Shown here one piece after another: positions 26,502-35,954 of a stretch of DNA of 64,000 nucleotides (its first letter is position 1; each line of letters begins with the position of its first letter). Source of the DNA: Burkholderia cenocepacia (lineage in GTDB: Bacteria > Pseudomonadota > Gammaproteobacteria > Burkholderiales > Burkholderiaceae); NCBI RefSeq assembly GCF_900446215.1, contig NZ_UAQZ01000017.1:1-64000 (forward strand). Reading direction: 5' to 3'. The notes below the pieces were generated by a model, which was given only the letters and a program-made list of their open reading frames with translations, was not told the DNA's origin and made no database searches. The translations under genes and the position numbers were made by a program.

Positions 26502-29374
26502 GCGAGCACCTCCTGAATCTTTTGCGGGGTCACCGGCAGATCGGTGAAACGATGGCCGATCGCGTGCGCGATGCCGTTCACGATCGCGCCGACGACGGGG
26601 ATCATCACCACTTCGGCGACACCCTTCGGCGGATCGGTCTCGGACAGCGGCGGCAGCACGTCGCCCGTCTGCGTCCAGACGGCGACGTCGGACGCGCGCG
26701 GCAGCTGGTAACGGTTGAAGTTCCACGTCCCGTTGCCCGGGCCGTCCTCGTAAAGCGGCAGGTACTCGTGCAGCGCATGGCCGATGCCCATCGCGAGACC
26801 ACCCTGCAACTGGCCCGACACGAGCTGCGGCGAAATCTGGTTGCCGCATTCCATGATCGAATGGTGCGTGAGCAGTTCGACCTTGCCGGTCGCTTCGTGC
26901 ACGGCCAGCTCGACGAGCGTGCCGACCGCCGTGTAATACGTGACGGCCGCGTTGTTGCGGCTCGTCGGCGGGATGAACACGCGCTTGCGGTCCAGCACGC
27001 GGTAGCCGTTCGCGGTCGGCGGCAGCGTGCCGCGCAGCGCGGTCGCGCCGGCCGGCGCGGCGGTGCCCGGGATCGGACCGTCATCGCCCGTCTTCGGCGC
27101 GCCGACCCGCAGCGACAACCCGTCGATCGGCAGACGCTCGACCGCGCCACCTACCTCGAATTCCGCATCGGTCCACTGCCAGCGGTTGAACACGTGCACG
27201 ACGGCGCCGGTCGGCAGGCCGAGCGCATGCGCCTGCTTCGCGAGCTGTTCGAACGTCAGCGGCTCGAGGCCGTCGGCGGTCAGCTTGCCGTCGACCCAGC
27301 GTGCATCCTCGATGCGGATCGTGTACGGCGCGGCCTGGCCGCCGCCGAGGCCGCGCGTCCAGATCGACATCGCGGCCGGCCACAGCCCGTAGCGGAACAC
27401 GGCGCGCGCGGCTTCGCGCGTGCTGTGCGTGAAGTAGTACGCGGAGTTCGTCGCGCTCGACGGCGACGCATAGCCCGGCGACCAGCGCGGGTTCGCGCTC
27501 AGGCGGTCCTGGTCGGCCTGCGACATCAGGTACGGATCGCCGCTCGTCTCGACCGGCAGGTCCGGCCATTCGGTCACGGCCACGCGTACGTCGGTCGCCG
27601 GACGGCCGAGCCATTTCGCGACCGCGACGGCCTGCGACGTCGACATCCCGGTGCCGATCTCGGCCGCGGTGTGCTGCAGCGACACCTTGCCGTGCTCGTC
27701 GAATTCGACCTTCGCGAACGACGCTTCCGCGCCCGTGCCGAAATCCTTCTGCACGCACGCGAAGCCGACGCCGTAGCGCTTGCCCGGATGCGCGGCCTCG
27801 AATTCGGCCTTGCGCGCGACGCGACGCGTCCACAGCGGATGCTGCTTCGCGCGCTCCAGCACTTCGTCGACGCGCAGCGCGCCGGCGGGAATCGCGCCCT
27901 GCGTGTTCTTCATCCCCGAACGCAGCGCGTTGCGCAGACGGAAGTCGATCGGGTCGATGTTCAGTTGCGCGGCGATCTCGTCGACCGCCATCTCGGTCGC
28001 GGCCATGCTCTGCAGCGTGCCGTAGCCGCGTGCGGAGCCGGCGTCGATCGCGCGCGACGCGATCGCGACGGCCGCCAGGTCGCTCTTCGGGAAATAGTAG
28101 ATCGATTGCGCGGCGGTGGCGCCGACCATCGCGACCGACGGCGAGAAGTTCGAGCGACCGCCGCCGTTCGCCTCGAAGTCGCCCTTGAACGACTGCAGCA
28201 GGCCCGTGTTGCGGTCGACCGCGATCCGGTAACGCATCTTGAACGCGTGACGCTTCAGCGACGTCTGGAACTGTTCGTAGCGGTCGTTCGCGAAACGCAC
28301 CGGGCGGCCGTCCGCGTACAGCGCGCAGACGAGGCCGTAGAACGGCACGTTGAAGTGGTCCTTCGAGCCGTAGCCGACCGTGTAGCACGGATGCACGAAC
28401 AGCTTCTTCACCGGGAAGCGGCATTTCGCGACCATCGCGGCCGCGTTCTCCGACACTTCGAGCGGCGACTGGGTCGGCACGACGAGGTGCAGCGATTGTG
28501 TCGCGGCGTCGTACCAGCAGTTCGCGTTGTCGGGTTCGAGCGCGGCCGTATCGACCGACTGCGTGTTGTATTCGCGGTCGAACACGAGCCAGTCGGCCGA
28601 CGGATGGTCGAGCTCGCTGGCGATCTGCCCGGCGAGGAACATGCCCTGCTCGTCGAGCTTGCCGTGCTCCTTGCCGTCCGGCCAGACCGGCAGGTGCTTG
28701 CGCATCATGCTCGGGAAGATCGGCGCGTCCTTCAGGCTCGAATAGACGTCGTCGTCATAGGCCGTCTTGCCGCCCACGCGCACGTAGCGGAAGGTGCCCC
28801 ACGGATCGCGCTCGAGCGGGCCCGTGACCGCGCCGTAGCGGATCACGTCGTCGCGGAACTTCAGCGCGTTCTTCGCGAAGCGGAAGCGCGCGAAGTCGTG
28901 ATAGATCAGGATCGCGACCGCATGGCCGAGATACGCGGGCGTCTTGCCGGCCGGCAACAGCATGTCGTCGCCGTAGAACGCCGGGAACGCGACGCCGTCG
29001 CGCGCGAGATCGTCGGCCGTGACCACGCGGTCCGGCTTCAGCTCGTCGCCGAGCAGCGACAGGTCGAAACCTTCGTACGTGCGGTCGGCCTGCGTGACGC
29101 GCAGAATCAGCGCGTGCGACTGCTGCTGCGGCCAGTGCGGCATGTCGGCGGCGCGCACGTCGCGGGCGAACACTTTCGAGCCCGTGACCTTCGCGATGCC
29201 GTCGATGCGGAATTGGGGGATGCCGGTGACGCTATCCCACTTGACGGGGGTGAGGAGTTTTTCTTCGAAGAGCGCCGCGAACGCGCGGCTGCCGATGGGC
29301 GCGACATACACCGCGACGCCCGCCAGCACGCTGGCTTTCAGAAAACCCCGCCGTGACAGGCCGTGGTTTTTCAT
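26498..29374 (-). CDS. Molybdopterin-binding large subunit, xanthine-dehydrogenase family, Tat-exported
   Basis: A 958-residue molybdenum subunit. The N-terminal twin-arginine signal (GLSRRGFLKASVLAGVAVYV) indicates periplasmic export. Large-subunit features include AEIGTGMSTSQAVAVAKWLG, KVELLTHHSIMECGNQISPQ and GGLAMGIGHALHEYLPLYED. At 958 residues it is longer than the IorB-type subunit at 9349-11568, so this is a different subfamily, with aldehyde, alcohol or aromatic substrates possible. No molybdenum maturation gene is nearby. ATG 29374 was chosen because it immediately precedes the Tat signal; the open frame upstream is AT-rich promoter DNA. Confidence 0.92.
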   Translation of the reverse strand: MKNHGLSRRGFLKASVLAGVAVYVAPIGSRAFAALFEEKLLTPVKWDSVTGIPQFRIDGIAKVTGSKVFARDVRAADMPHWPQQQSHALILRVTQADRTYEGFDLSLLGDELKPDRVVTADDLARDGVAFPAFYGDDMLLPAGKTPAYLGHAVAILIYHDFARFRFAKNALKFRDDVIRYGAVTGPLERDPWGTFRYVRVGGKTAYDDDVYSSLKDAPIFPSMMRKHLPVWPDGKEHGKLDEQGMFLAGQIASELDHPSADWLVFDREYNTQSVDTAALEPDNANCWYDAATQSLHLVVPTQSPLEVSENAAAMVAKCRFPVKKLFVHPCYTVGYGSKDHFNVPFYGLVCALYADGRPVRFANDRYEQFQTSLKRHAFKMRYRIAVDRNTGLLQSFKGDFEANGGGRSNFSPSVAMVGATAAQSIYYFPKSDLAAVAIASRAIDAGSARGYGTLQSMAATEMAVDEIAAQLNIDPIDFRLRNALRSGMKNTQGAIPAGALRVDEVLERAKQHPLWTRRVARKAEFEAAHPGKRYGVGFACVQKDFGTGAEASFAKVEFDEHGKVSLQHTAAEIGTGMSTSQAVAVAKWLGRPATDVRVAVTEWPDLPVETSGDPYLMSQADQDRLSANPRWSPGYASPSSATNSAYYFTHSTREAARAVFRYGLWPAAMSIWTRGLGGGQAAPYTIRIEDARWVDGKLTADGLEPLTFEQLAKQAHALGLPTGAVVHVFNRWQWTDAEFEVGGAVERLPIDGLSLRVGAPKTGDDGPIPGTAAPAGATALRGTLPPTANGYRVLDRKRVFIPPTSRNNAAVTYYTAVGTLVELAVHEATGKVELLTHHSIMECGNQISPQLVSGQLQGGLAMGIGHALHEYLPLYEDGPGNGTWNFNRYQLPRASDVAVWTQTGDVLPPLSETDPPKGVAEVVMIPVVGAIVNGIAHAIGHRFTDLPVTPQKIQEVLA

Positions 29375-29469
29375 TGGGGGGAACCTCCTGATGCGGCTCG
29401 GACGGCGATCGGGTGTCGCGGCGTTCGGAGCGGCGCGCATTCTGGCATTGTTTTTGATATATCGCCTAT

Positions 29470-29491
29470 AGTATTTCTCGCATGAAATACT
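29470..29491. promoter_or_regulatory. Inverted repeat in the promoter region of the second molybdo-hydroxylase operon
   Basis: AGTATTTC-6-GAAATACT, a perfect 8-6-8 repeat, lies 96 bases upstream of the large-subunit start inside a strikingly AT-rich tract (29445-29520). It is a good candidate operator for a dimeric regulator of the operon. No regulator gene adjoins it. The remainder of the 465-base gap to the diguanylate cyclase gene shows nothing recognisable. Confidence 0.5.
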
Positions 29492-29839
29492 TATTGGATT
29501 TCTTATAACGGGATTCAGCCGGGCTGCGGCGGGCGGTCGCGGGCGCGAATCGCCCGCCGTGCGCGTGCGGCCGGCGGCCGCCACGCCGGCTGCCCCCGTC
29601 TCCTGCCGGTCGCCGCACATCGTTCCGTTCGCAACGATGCTGCCTTCGCGCCGCCGAATCCGCAAGCCTCTCGCAACCGTGGTTTACGACTACCGCGCGA
29701 AGCGGTGCGCGGCGCCGTCGGGCGGCCCGCGCCGCCGGTTTTTCATGGTAATGTCGTGCGCATCCGGCTCGGCCGGGCGTCCGCCACGTGCCGTGCGGGC
29801 GTCGCCAGCCATCCCGACATCGTGTCGAGGTCAACGACC

Positions 29840-31390
29840 ATGGCAGTCAGGGCCTCTCTCCTGAACTCCGTTCTCGCCACTCCCCCCTCCGGCAACCACC
29901 GCGTGACGGCCGCGCTGCGTCCGTCGATGCTCGTCACGCTGTTCGAGGACGTGCGCCCGATGGCGCTGTCCGGGCTCGCGAGCGGCTTCGTCGCGGCCGT
30001 CGCGCTGATCCGGCTGCAGCAGCTGTGGTGCCTCGCGTGGCTCGTCGTCGACGTCGGCCTGCTCATCGCGCGCCTGTCGATCGCACGGGCCTACACGGTG
30101 CGGCGCAACGCCGGCGACGATCGCGCCGAATACTGGGCGAGGCGCTATGCGCCGGTGTCGCTCGTCGCGTGCTTCGTGCTCGGCCTCGGCGTGATGGGCT
30201 GCGTGCAGGCGGCCGACGTCGAGCTGGGCACGCTGTCGGTGATGGTCGCGGGCGGCGTGTTCGGCGGGATCGCGTCGCGCAATTCGGCGCTGCCGCGGCT
30301 CGCGATGACGCAGGTCGTGCTCGGCGTGCTGCCGATCGGCGTCGGTGCGCTGCTGGCCCCGCGGCCGGGCGCATGGCTGCTGGTGCCGCCGCTCGCGATC
30401 TATCTCGCGGCGATGCGCACGGTCGTGCAGCGCCACTACCGCGTGCTCGTCGCGCTGATCGCCGCGCGCCAGCGCAACGCCGAACTGGTCGCGCGCTTCG
30501 ACGCCGCCCTCACCTACATGCCGCACGGCCTGTGCATGATCGATGGCGACAGCCGCGTGATCGTCGCGAACCGGCGCACCGCGCAACTGTTCGGCTCGCC
30601 ACGCGAGATCATGCTCGATACGCCGCTGCCGGCCGTGGTCGCCGCACTCGGCGCGAACGCCGCGACCGATCCCGGCGGCATCGGCCTCGCCGCGCAATGC
30701 GACAGCTGGCTGAGCCGCAACGAGCCCGCGCCGTTGGACATCGCGCTGGCCGACGGCCGCCAGCTCGAACTGACGCGCCACCGCGTGCCGGACGGCAACG
30801 CGGTGATCATCGTCGAGGACGTCACCGCGCGCCGCCAGACCGAACAGCACATCCGGCACCTCGCGCGGCACGACGCGCTGACCGGTTTGCCGAATCGCCA
30901 CGAGCTGCACGCGGCGCTCAAGCGGATGCTCGCGCGCCGGCCGCGGCTGCCGAGCCCGGCGTTCGCCATCATGTATCTCGACCTCGACGGCTTCAAGTCG
31001 ATCAACGACCGCTTCGGCCACCAGGCCGGCGACGAAGTGCTCACGCAGGTCGCCGAACGGCTCGGCAAGACGCTGCCGCCGGGCGAGCTCGCGGCTCGCA
31101 TCGGCGGCGACGAATTCGTCGTCGCGATCGACGACACGACGATGCACGCGTGCTCGATCCTCGCCGCGCGGATCATCCGGCAGATTTCGGCGCCGTATGG
31201 GTTGTCGAACGGCGAGACCGTCTGCATCGGCATCAGCATCGGCATCGCGCTCGACGACGGGCACGGCTCGCCCGACGAACTGATCCGGCAAGCCGACAGC
31301 GCGCTGTACGACGCGAAGTCGGCCGGCAAGGGCATCTACTGCTTCTATTCGAGCGGCAGCCGCCGTATGGCGCCGGCCACCGCAAGCTGA
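29840..31390 (+). CDS. Membrane-bound diguanylate cyclase with PAS-like domain
   Basis: A 516-residue protein. The N-terminal third holds several hydrophobic helices (about 35-200), forming a membrane sensor region. A PAS-like domain follows (about 210-335; FDAALTYMPHGLCMIDGDSR). The GGDEF domain (about 345-510) carries ARIGGDEFVVAIDD near 421, an intact active site, so it should make cyclic di-GMP. No EAL domain is present. It acts at the inner membrane, linking an unknown signal to biofilm or motility decisions. ATG 29840 has a GAGG site nearby and gives a proper N-terminus; earlier in-frame starts add non-protein-like sequence. Confidence 0.93.
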   Translation: MAVRASLLNSVLATPPSGNHRVTAALRPSMLVTLFEDVRPMALSGLASGFVAAVALIRLQQLWCLAWLVVDVGLLIARLSIARAYTVRRNAGDDRAEYWARRYAPVSLVACFVLGLGVMGCVQAADVELGTLSVMVAGGVFGGIASRNSALPRLAMTQVVLGVLPIGVGALLAPRPGAWLLVPPLAIYLAAMRTVVQRHYRVLVALIAARQRNAELVARFDAALTYMPHGLCMIDGDSRVIVANRRTAQLFGSPREIMLDTPLPAVVAALGANAATDPGGIGLAAQCDSWLSRNEPAPLDIALADGRQLELTRHRVPDGNAVIIVEDVTARRQTEQHIRHLARHDALTGLPNRHELHAALKRMLARRPRLPSPAFAIMYLDLDGFKSINDRFGHQAGDEVLTQVAERLGKTLPPGELAARIGGDEFVVAIDDTTMHACSILAARIIRQISAPYGLSNGETVCIGISIGIALDDGHGSPDELIRQADSALYDAKSAGKGIYCFYSSGSRRMAPATAS

Positions 31391-31643
31391 GCCCGTGACG
31401 CGCGCGCCGCGCATCAACTTTCCGTGCCCGCTGCGTTCTCCCGACGATTCAATTCCGAAACGCTTTGCCGGTCCGCACATGACGCCGTGCGTTCGCGTGT
31501 CACGTGACGTGTTCCGTAACATCGCCATCCGACGCGCCGCAAGATGACTGCAGAAGCCCGCACGATCGAGACCGGGCACGGCATTTCGCGGCTGGCACTC
31601 TTATTGCTCCTTGATGGGGAAAGAACGTTTCAGGGAGCCCAAC

Positions 31644-31919
31644 ATGAATACCGTCGACGTGCTCGCACGAACCGAAATCATCGACGAACAGGCCGTGATC
31701 GACGGCGCATCGCTGATCCGCCGGCTCGTGTCCGAGCGCCGGATGCCGGCCGCGCGCGAAGCCGCCTGCATCGACAATCCGCCGCTCACGCTGTATGGCG
31801 CGTTTCGTCAGGGCGTCGCCGATCACGCCGCGCGACGCGCGAATCCGTATCGCGCCGGCAGCCGTTTCTGGGCACTGTGGGAAGAAGGACGTCTCGAAGC
31901 TGAAACATCCGGCCGGTAA
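31644..31919 (+). CDS. Small hypothetical protein (91 aa)
   Basis: A 91-residue soluble protein with segments EIIDEQAVIDGASLIRRLVSERR and PPLTLYGAFRQGVADHAARR, ending FWALWEEGRLEAE. A CAGGGAG ribosome site precedes ATG 31644, which is preferred over a TTG/ATG pair at 31611/31614. The composition and codon bias are those of a real gene. No family recognised. A 10-bp palindrome GTCACGTGAC lies at 31499-31508 in the upstream gap. Confidence 0.65.
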   Translation: MNTVDVLARTEIIDEQAVIDGASLIRRLVSERRMPAAREAACIDNPPLTLYGAFRQGVADHAARRANPYRAGSRFWALWEEGRLEAETSGR

Positions 31920-32166
31920 GCGCGTCGCGCGCGCCGGCCCCGTCACGACACGGGCTGGCGCGAGAGCCGGCACGTCAATGCAGCCGGCCGGCGCGCCGGC
32001 ATGGCTTCATCGCTGCAACATCGCGCGCGCCCGCGTATCGGCCCGGCAAGACACGGCCGTGCGCCCGTCCGCGGTCACGCGCTGCCTGGCCGATCCCGCC
32101 CGCCGCGCCGCGCGGCGCCGGTTTCCCCTATAAGATGGCAGATTCCGTTCATCGAACGACGCTGCC

Positions 32167-33198
32167 ATGACTTCCTCTCCTGCTCGAAACCCCATTCACT
32201 GCGAAATCGATCTCGACGCGCAAGGCAAGCACGCGGGCTACCTGCGGCTGCCGCACTCCGTGCACCGTTCCGCATACGGCTGGCTGCCGATCCCGATCGC
32301 GTCGATCCGCAACGGCGACGGCCCGGTCGCGCTCGTAATGGCCGGCAACCACGGCGACGAGTACGAAGGCCAGATCATCGTGTCGCAACTGATGCGCGAG
32401 ATCGAACCCGACATGGTCCGCGGGCAGTTGATCCTGCTGCCGATGGCGAATTTCCCGGCGGCGGATGCGGGCCTGCGCGTGTCGCCGCTCGACGAAGGCA
32501 ACCTGAACCGCAGCTTTCCCGGCGACCCGACCGGCACGCCGACGCAGATGATCGCCCACTACATCGAGCACGCGCTGCTGTCGCGCGCGCAGTATCTGGT
32601 CGACCTGCATTCGGGCGGCAGCTCGCTGCTGTACCAGGGCGGCAACATGCTCGCGATCGATCCGCTCGACGCCGACGAAGCCGAGAAGCTCAACGGGCTG
32701 CTGGTCGCGTTCGGATTGCACAATGCATTGCTGCACGCGCCGAATCCCGTGCATTCGGCGTCGGCCGCGCGCCGGCAAGGCGCGATCTCGATCGTCACCG
32801 AACTCGGCGGCGCCGGGATGGCCGATCCGTCGCTGATCCGGCTCGGTCGCCACGGACTGCTGCATTACCTCGGCTATATCGGGTTGCTGCACGGCGCGCT
32901 CGTGCCCGACGCGCCGCCGACCGTCACGCGCTTCATGCGCGTCGACGGCGATCGCCATTTCGTCTATGCGTACGAGCGCGGGCTGTACGAGCCGCTCGTC
33001 GAGCTCGGCGACCAGGTGAAGGCCGGGCAGCCGGCCGCGTGGGTGCATTTCCCCGATACGCCGTTGCGCGAACCGGTGCTGCACCGGTTCAACGGCGACG
33101 GCGAGGTGGTGTGCAAGCGCGTGCCGGCGCAGGTGCGGCGCGGGGATTGCCTGTTTCAGCTCGCGGAGCCGTCGACGCCGCCGCGCGTCATCGCGTGA
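32167..33198 (+). CDS. Succinylglutamate desuccinylase/aspartoacylase-family zinc deacylase
   Basis: A 343-residue cytoplasmic metallo-hydrolase of the AstE/AspA family. Zinc ligands and catalytic residues are visible: GNHGDEYEG near 59-67, and VDLHSGG near 144-150 supplying the second histidine. The C-terminal beta domain contains a biotinyl-like GDQVKAGQPAAWVHFP stretch. Among family members it looks most like the ectoine-catabolism DoeB-type N-acyl-diamino-acid deacylases, but no ectoine genes are present, so the substrate is unassigned. A TATAAG -10 element lies about 35 bases before the start. Confidence 0.9.
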   Translation: MTSSPARNPIHCEIDLDAQGKHAGYLRLPHSVHRSAYGWLPIPIASIRNGDGPVALVMAGNHGDEYEGQIIVSQLMREIEPDMVRGQLILLPMANFPAADAGLRVSPLDEGNLNRSFPGDPTGTPTQMIAHYIEHALLSRAQYLVDLHSGGSSLLYQGGNMLAIDPLDADEAEKLNGLLVAFGLHNALLHAPNPVHSASAARRQGAISIVTELGGAGMADPSLIRLGRHGLLHYLGYIGLLHGALVPDAPPTVTRFMRVDGDRHFVYAYERGLYEPLVELGDQVKAGQPAAWVHFPDTPLREPVLHRFNGDGEVVCKRVPAQVRRGDCLFQLAEPSTPPRVIA

Positions 33199-33256
33199 GG
33201 CACCCGACTGACGCGTTCACGACCGTCGCACGCTGCCAGTGCGGACACGCCGACCG

Positions 33257-34327
33257 TCAGTCGGACGACACCGGCGACTCGTTTCCCTGCGCAACACCGC
33301 ATTGATGGCAATGCGGAAAGAAGAAGAAATTCCGGCCACCGCATTCGCACACATTGAAAAGCCTCAATCCGCAATGGACGCAGAACGTGGAGTCGTTGCC
33401 ACCGAGACTCCATTGTTTGTCGCATGACGGGCAGCGCTTTTTTTCGAGCGACCGGACGGCTTTTTCGTATCCGATCGTGCGCGCGCGTTCGCCCTGATCC
33501 TGCTGCAATTCGAGCCGTTTGCGCTCGGCATAGCGCTGAAACGCCTTCATCATGTAAAGACCGGCGAATACCGTGAGCACGATGCCGACCAGGACCCGGA
33601 CATAGCCGCCGAAATTCGGCAGGTACGGCACCAGTTCAATGAAAAACGCGCTCAGCGCAAACAGGCCGAAACCGTACACGAACGGCCAGTAGCGCGCGTT
33701 GCGGTAGCGGATGAACAGCCAGGTCGCGACCAGCAGTATCGGCAACGTCAGCGCCAGCCGCAGCCCGAACACCTGCATCTCGTAGCGCCGGGTCGCGTCG
33801 TCGAAGCGCCGTTCGGCTGCTGTGTCCGCTTCGGCGATTTGCGTGTCGACTTGCGTCTGCTGCGATGCCAGCGCCCGTTGCTGGTCGCCGATCGCATCGA
33901 TCTGATGCTGCCAGTTGACGACCACTGCCTGCAGCGTATCCAGCTTGCGCGTTCTCGCCACGATGTCCGGGTCCGTCGCACCGTCTCCCGTCACCGCGCG
34001 GGTGGCCAGCCAGTTGCGGAAACTTTCCTTTTCGGCCGCGTACGCCTTCACGGCGCGGCCGCGCGCCACTTCCATCGTGTCGACCTTCTCGGCGAGCGCA
34101 TCGCGCTGCGCCTGCAACTGACGCCGCGCCGCGTCCAGCCGCGCTTTTAACGGAGCGTCGGCGAATTGCTCGATGACCGGCGGACCACCCCGAGGCGCGA
34201 ACGCCATGTCGCGAATCACGAGACTGCCGAGCATGTTCAGAAAGACGGCGAAGATGATCGCGATCACCCATGACGCGAGTCGCAGGAGCCGCGCAGGGCT
34301 GGTCAGGCCGTCGCCGGAAGTCATCAT
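33257..34327 (-). CDS. Coiled-coil membrane protein with C-terminal zinc ribbons
   Basis: A 356-residue protein. One transmembrane helix near 18-40 is followed by a long coiled-coil segment (about 60-190). Three hydrophobic helices follow (about 185-265), then a cytoplasmic-type tail with two probable zinc ribbons: CPSC/CVHC, then CECGG/CHQC. The mix of coiled coil, membrane helices and rubredoxin-like ribbons is unusual, and I cannot name a family. A CAAGGAAGG ribosome site precedes two adjacent ATGs; the first (34327) is used. It is divergent from rdgC with about 240 bases between. Confidence 0.8.
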   Translation of the reverse strand: MMTSGDGLTSPARLLRLASWVIAIIFAVFLNMLGSLVIRDMAFAPRGGPPVIEQFADAPLKARLDAARRQLQAQRDALAEKVDTMEVARGRAVKAYAAEKESFRNWLATRAVTGDGATDPDIVARTRKLDTLQAVVVNWQHQIDAIGDQQRALASQQTQVDTQIAEADTAAERRFDDATRRYEMQVFGLRLALTLPILLVATWLFIRYRNARYWPFVYGFGLFALSAFFIELVPYLPNFGGYVRVLVGIVLTVFAGLYMMKAFQRYAERKRLELQQDQGERARTIGYEKAVRSLEKKRCPSCDKQWSLGGNDSTFCVHCGLRLFNVCECGGRNFFFFPHCHQCGVAQGNESPVSSD

Positions 34328-34564
34328 GGTTTTTCCTTCCTTGTTGTTGGAATGGTTTCCATTGGTATCAATCTTGATGCAACCGTCGATGCTCTCTTTG
34401 TCGTCGGTTGCCGTGCGGCGCCGCGCTGATGCCGAATGCCGATCCTAAACGGTCGGCCCACATTCGCGCTAGCGGACAAGTCCCCTCGACATTGGCGTCG
34501 AATCTCCGCCACTGACCGGCAATCGCCCCCGTCAGATAGAATGACGCGCTTTGCCCGTACGCCT

Positions 34565-35488
34565 ATGTGGTTCAAGAATCTCCAGCTTCACCGTCTTCCC
34601 GCGCCCTGGGCCGTTACTGCCGACCGGATGGAAAAATGGCTCGCGCCTCACGCATTCCAGCCGGGCAGCAGCGTCGAAATGCAGCGCGTCGGCTGGGCGT
34701 CGCCGCGTGACGACGGCGCGCTCGTGTATTCGATCAACCGGCAGATGCTGCTGGTGTTTCGTGCCGAAAAGAAACTGCTGCCGGCGTCGGTCGTCAATCA
34801 GGTCACCAAGGCCCGTGCGCTCGAACTCGAAGAGCAGCAGGGCTTCAAGGTCGGCCGGAAACAACTGCGCGAACTCAAGGAACAGGTGACCGACGAACTG
34901 CTGCCGCGCGCGTTCAGCATTCGCCGCGATACCCGCGTGTGGATCGATACGGCGAACGGCTGGCTCGTCATCGATGCGGCGGCCCAGGCGCTCGCCGACG
35001 ACGTTCGCAGCCTGCTCGTCAAATCGATCGACGGATTGCCGCTCGCCGGCGTTCAGGTGGCGCGCTCGCCGGTCGCCGCGATGACGGACTGGCTGCTGTC
35101 CGGCGACGCGCCGGGCGGATTCACCGTCGACCAGGACGCCGAGTTGCGCTCGAGCGGCGAAGGCGGCGCCACCGTGCGCTACGTCGGCCACGCGCTGGAA
35201 GCGAACGACATGCGCCGGCATATCGAAGCCGGCAAACAATGCATGCGCCTCGCGATGACCTGGGACGACCGGATCTCGTTCGTGCTGACTCCGTCGCTGA
35301 CGATCAAGCGGGTCACGCCGCTCGACGTGATCAAGGAGGCGGCGGACCCCACCGCGCAGAACGACGACGAGCGCTTCGACTCCGACTTCACGCTGATGAC
35401 GGGTGAATTGGCGCGGATGCTGACCAGTCTCGTCGATATCCTGGGCGGGGATCGGCAGGACTCGGTTCCTCAGCCGGCAGCAGCCTGA
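34565..35488 (+). CDS. rdgC: Recombination-associated protein RdgC
   Basis: A 307-residue protein that begins MWFKNLQLHRL, the RdgC hallmark. It shows the conserved FVLTPSLTIKRV segment and the family's overall length (about 300). RdgC forms a ring-shaped dimer around double-stranded DNA and limits RecA filament formation. ATG 34565 is set by the family N-terminus; the longer open frame to 34436 is not conserved-looking. The gene is isolated, with its own promoter region, divergent from the zinc-ribbon membrane protein. Whether a second rdgC exists elsewhere in the genome cannot be seen here. Confidence 0.95.
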   Translation: MWFKNLQLHRLPAPWAVTADRMEKWLAPHAFQPGSSVEMQRVGWASPRDDGALVYSINRQMLLVFRAEKKLLPASVVNQVTKARALELEEQQGFKVGRKQLRELKEQVTDELLPRAFSIRRDTRVWIDTANGWLVIDAAAQALADDVRSLLVKSIDGLPLAGVQVARSPVAAMTDWLLSGDAPGGFTVDQDAELRSSGEGGATVRYVGHALEANDMRRHIEAGKQCMRLAMTWDDRISFVLTPSLTIKRVTPLDVIKEAADPTAQNDDERFDSDFTLMTGELARMLTSLVDILGGDRQDSVPQPAAA

Positions 35489-35954
35489 ACAGCGTCGTCG
35501 AGGGTCGTCGCCGCGCGACGACGCGACAATTCAAGGGGGACCGTCGCCATCATGGCGGCGGATCGCGGCCGGGGGCGCGGCCGTGAAAAGCCTGCCCTCA
35601 TCGGCATCAGGCATGACCGGCAGGCGATCGAAACGACGACACCCCGCCAATCCACGGCGGCCCTTCCCCGTCGTCCACACCGCAAACGGGCACGGCTCTC
35701 CCACGCCCGCTCGCCCCACCCCACGCCCCCTGCAAGCCTTCTTACGCCTTCCGCGAAATCCTTATCGAAATTGCTTCGTTCGCCTTTGCCGGCCGCGCCG
35801 CTAACGTGTTCAAAACGGCGGCGGCACGCCGGATGCCTCGCATCGGGCACGACAGCCGCCGCCATCACGACAACTGCGTCGCGATAACGGAACAGACCGG
35901 ACGGGCCGCGTGCCCGCACCCCGCCAGGAACGTCCGCATCGCGCGCCATTCGCG
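35489..35954. other. Intergenic region before the organosulfur cluster
   Basis: About 465 bases with no convincing gene. A hairpin without a T-run (GTCGTCG-5-CGACGAC, 35504-35522) follows rdgC and may end that transcript. The promoter of the acetyltransferase-led cluster should lie here, but I could not fix its elements. Confidence 0.4.

Noticed and set aside
31499..31508. GTCACGTGAC palindrome before the 91-residue hypothetical gene
   Set aside because: Ten-base palindromes of this composition are expected by chance in a window of this size; no second copy or promoter context supports it.
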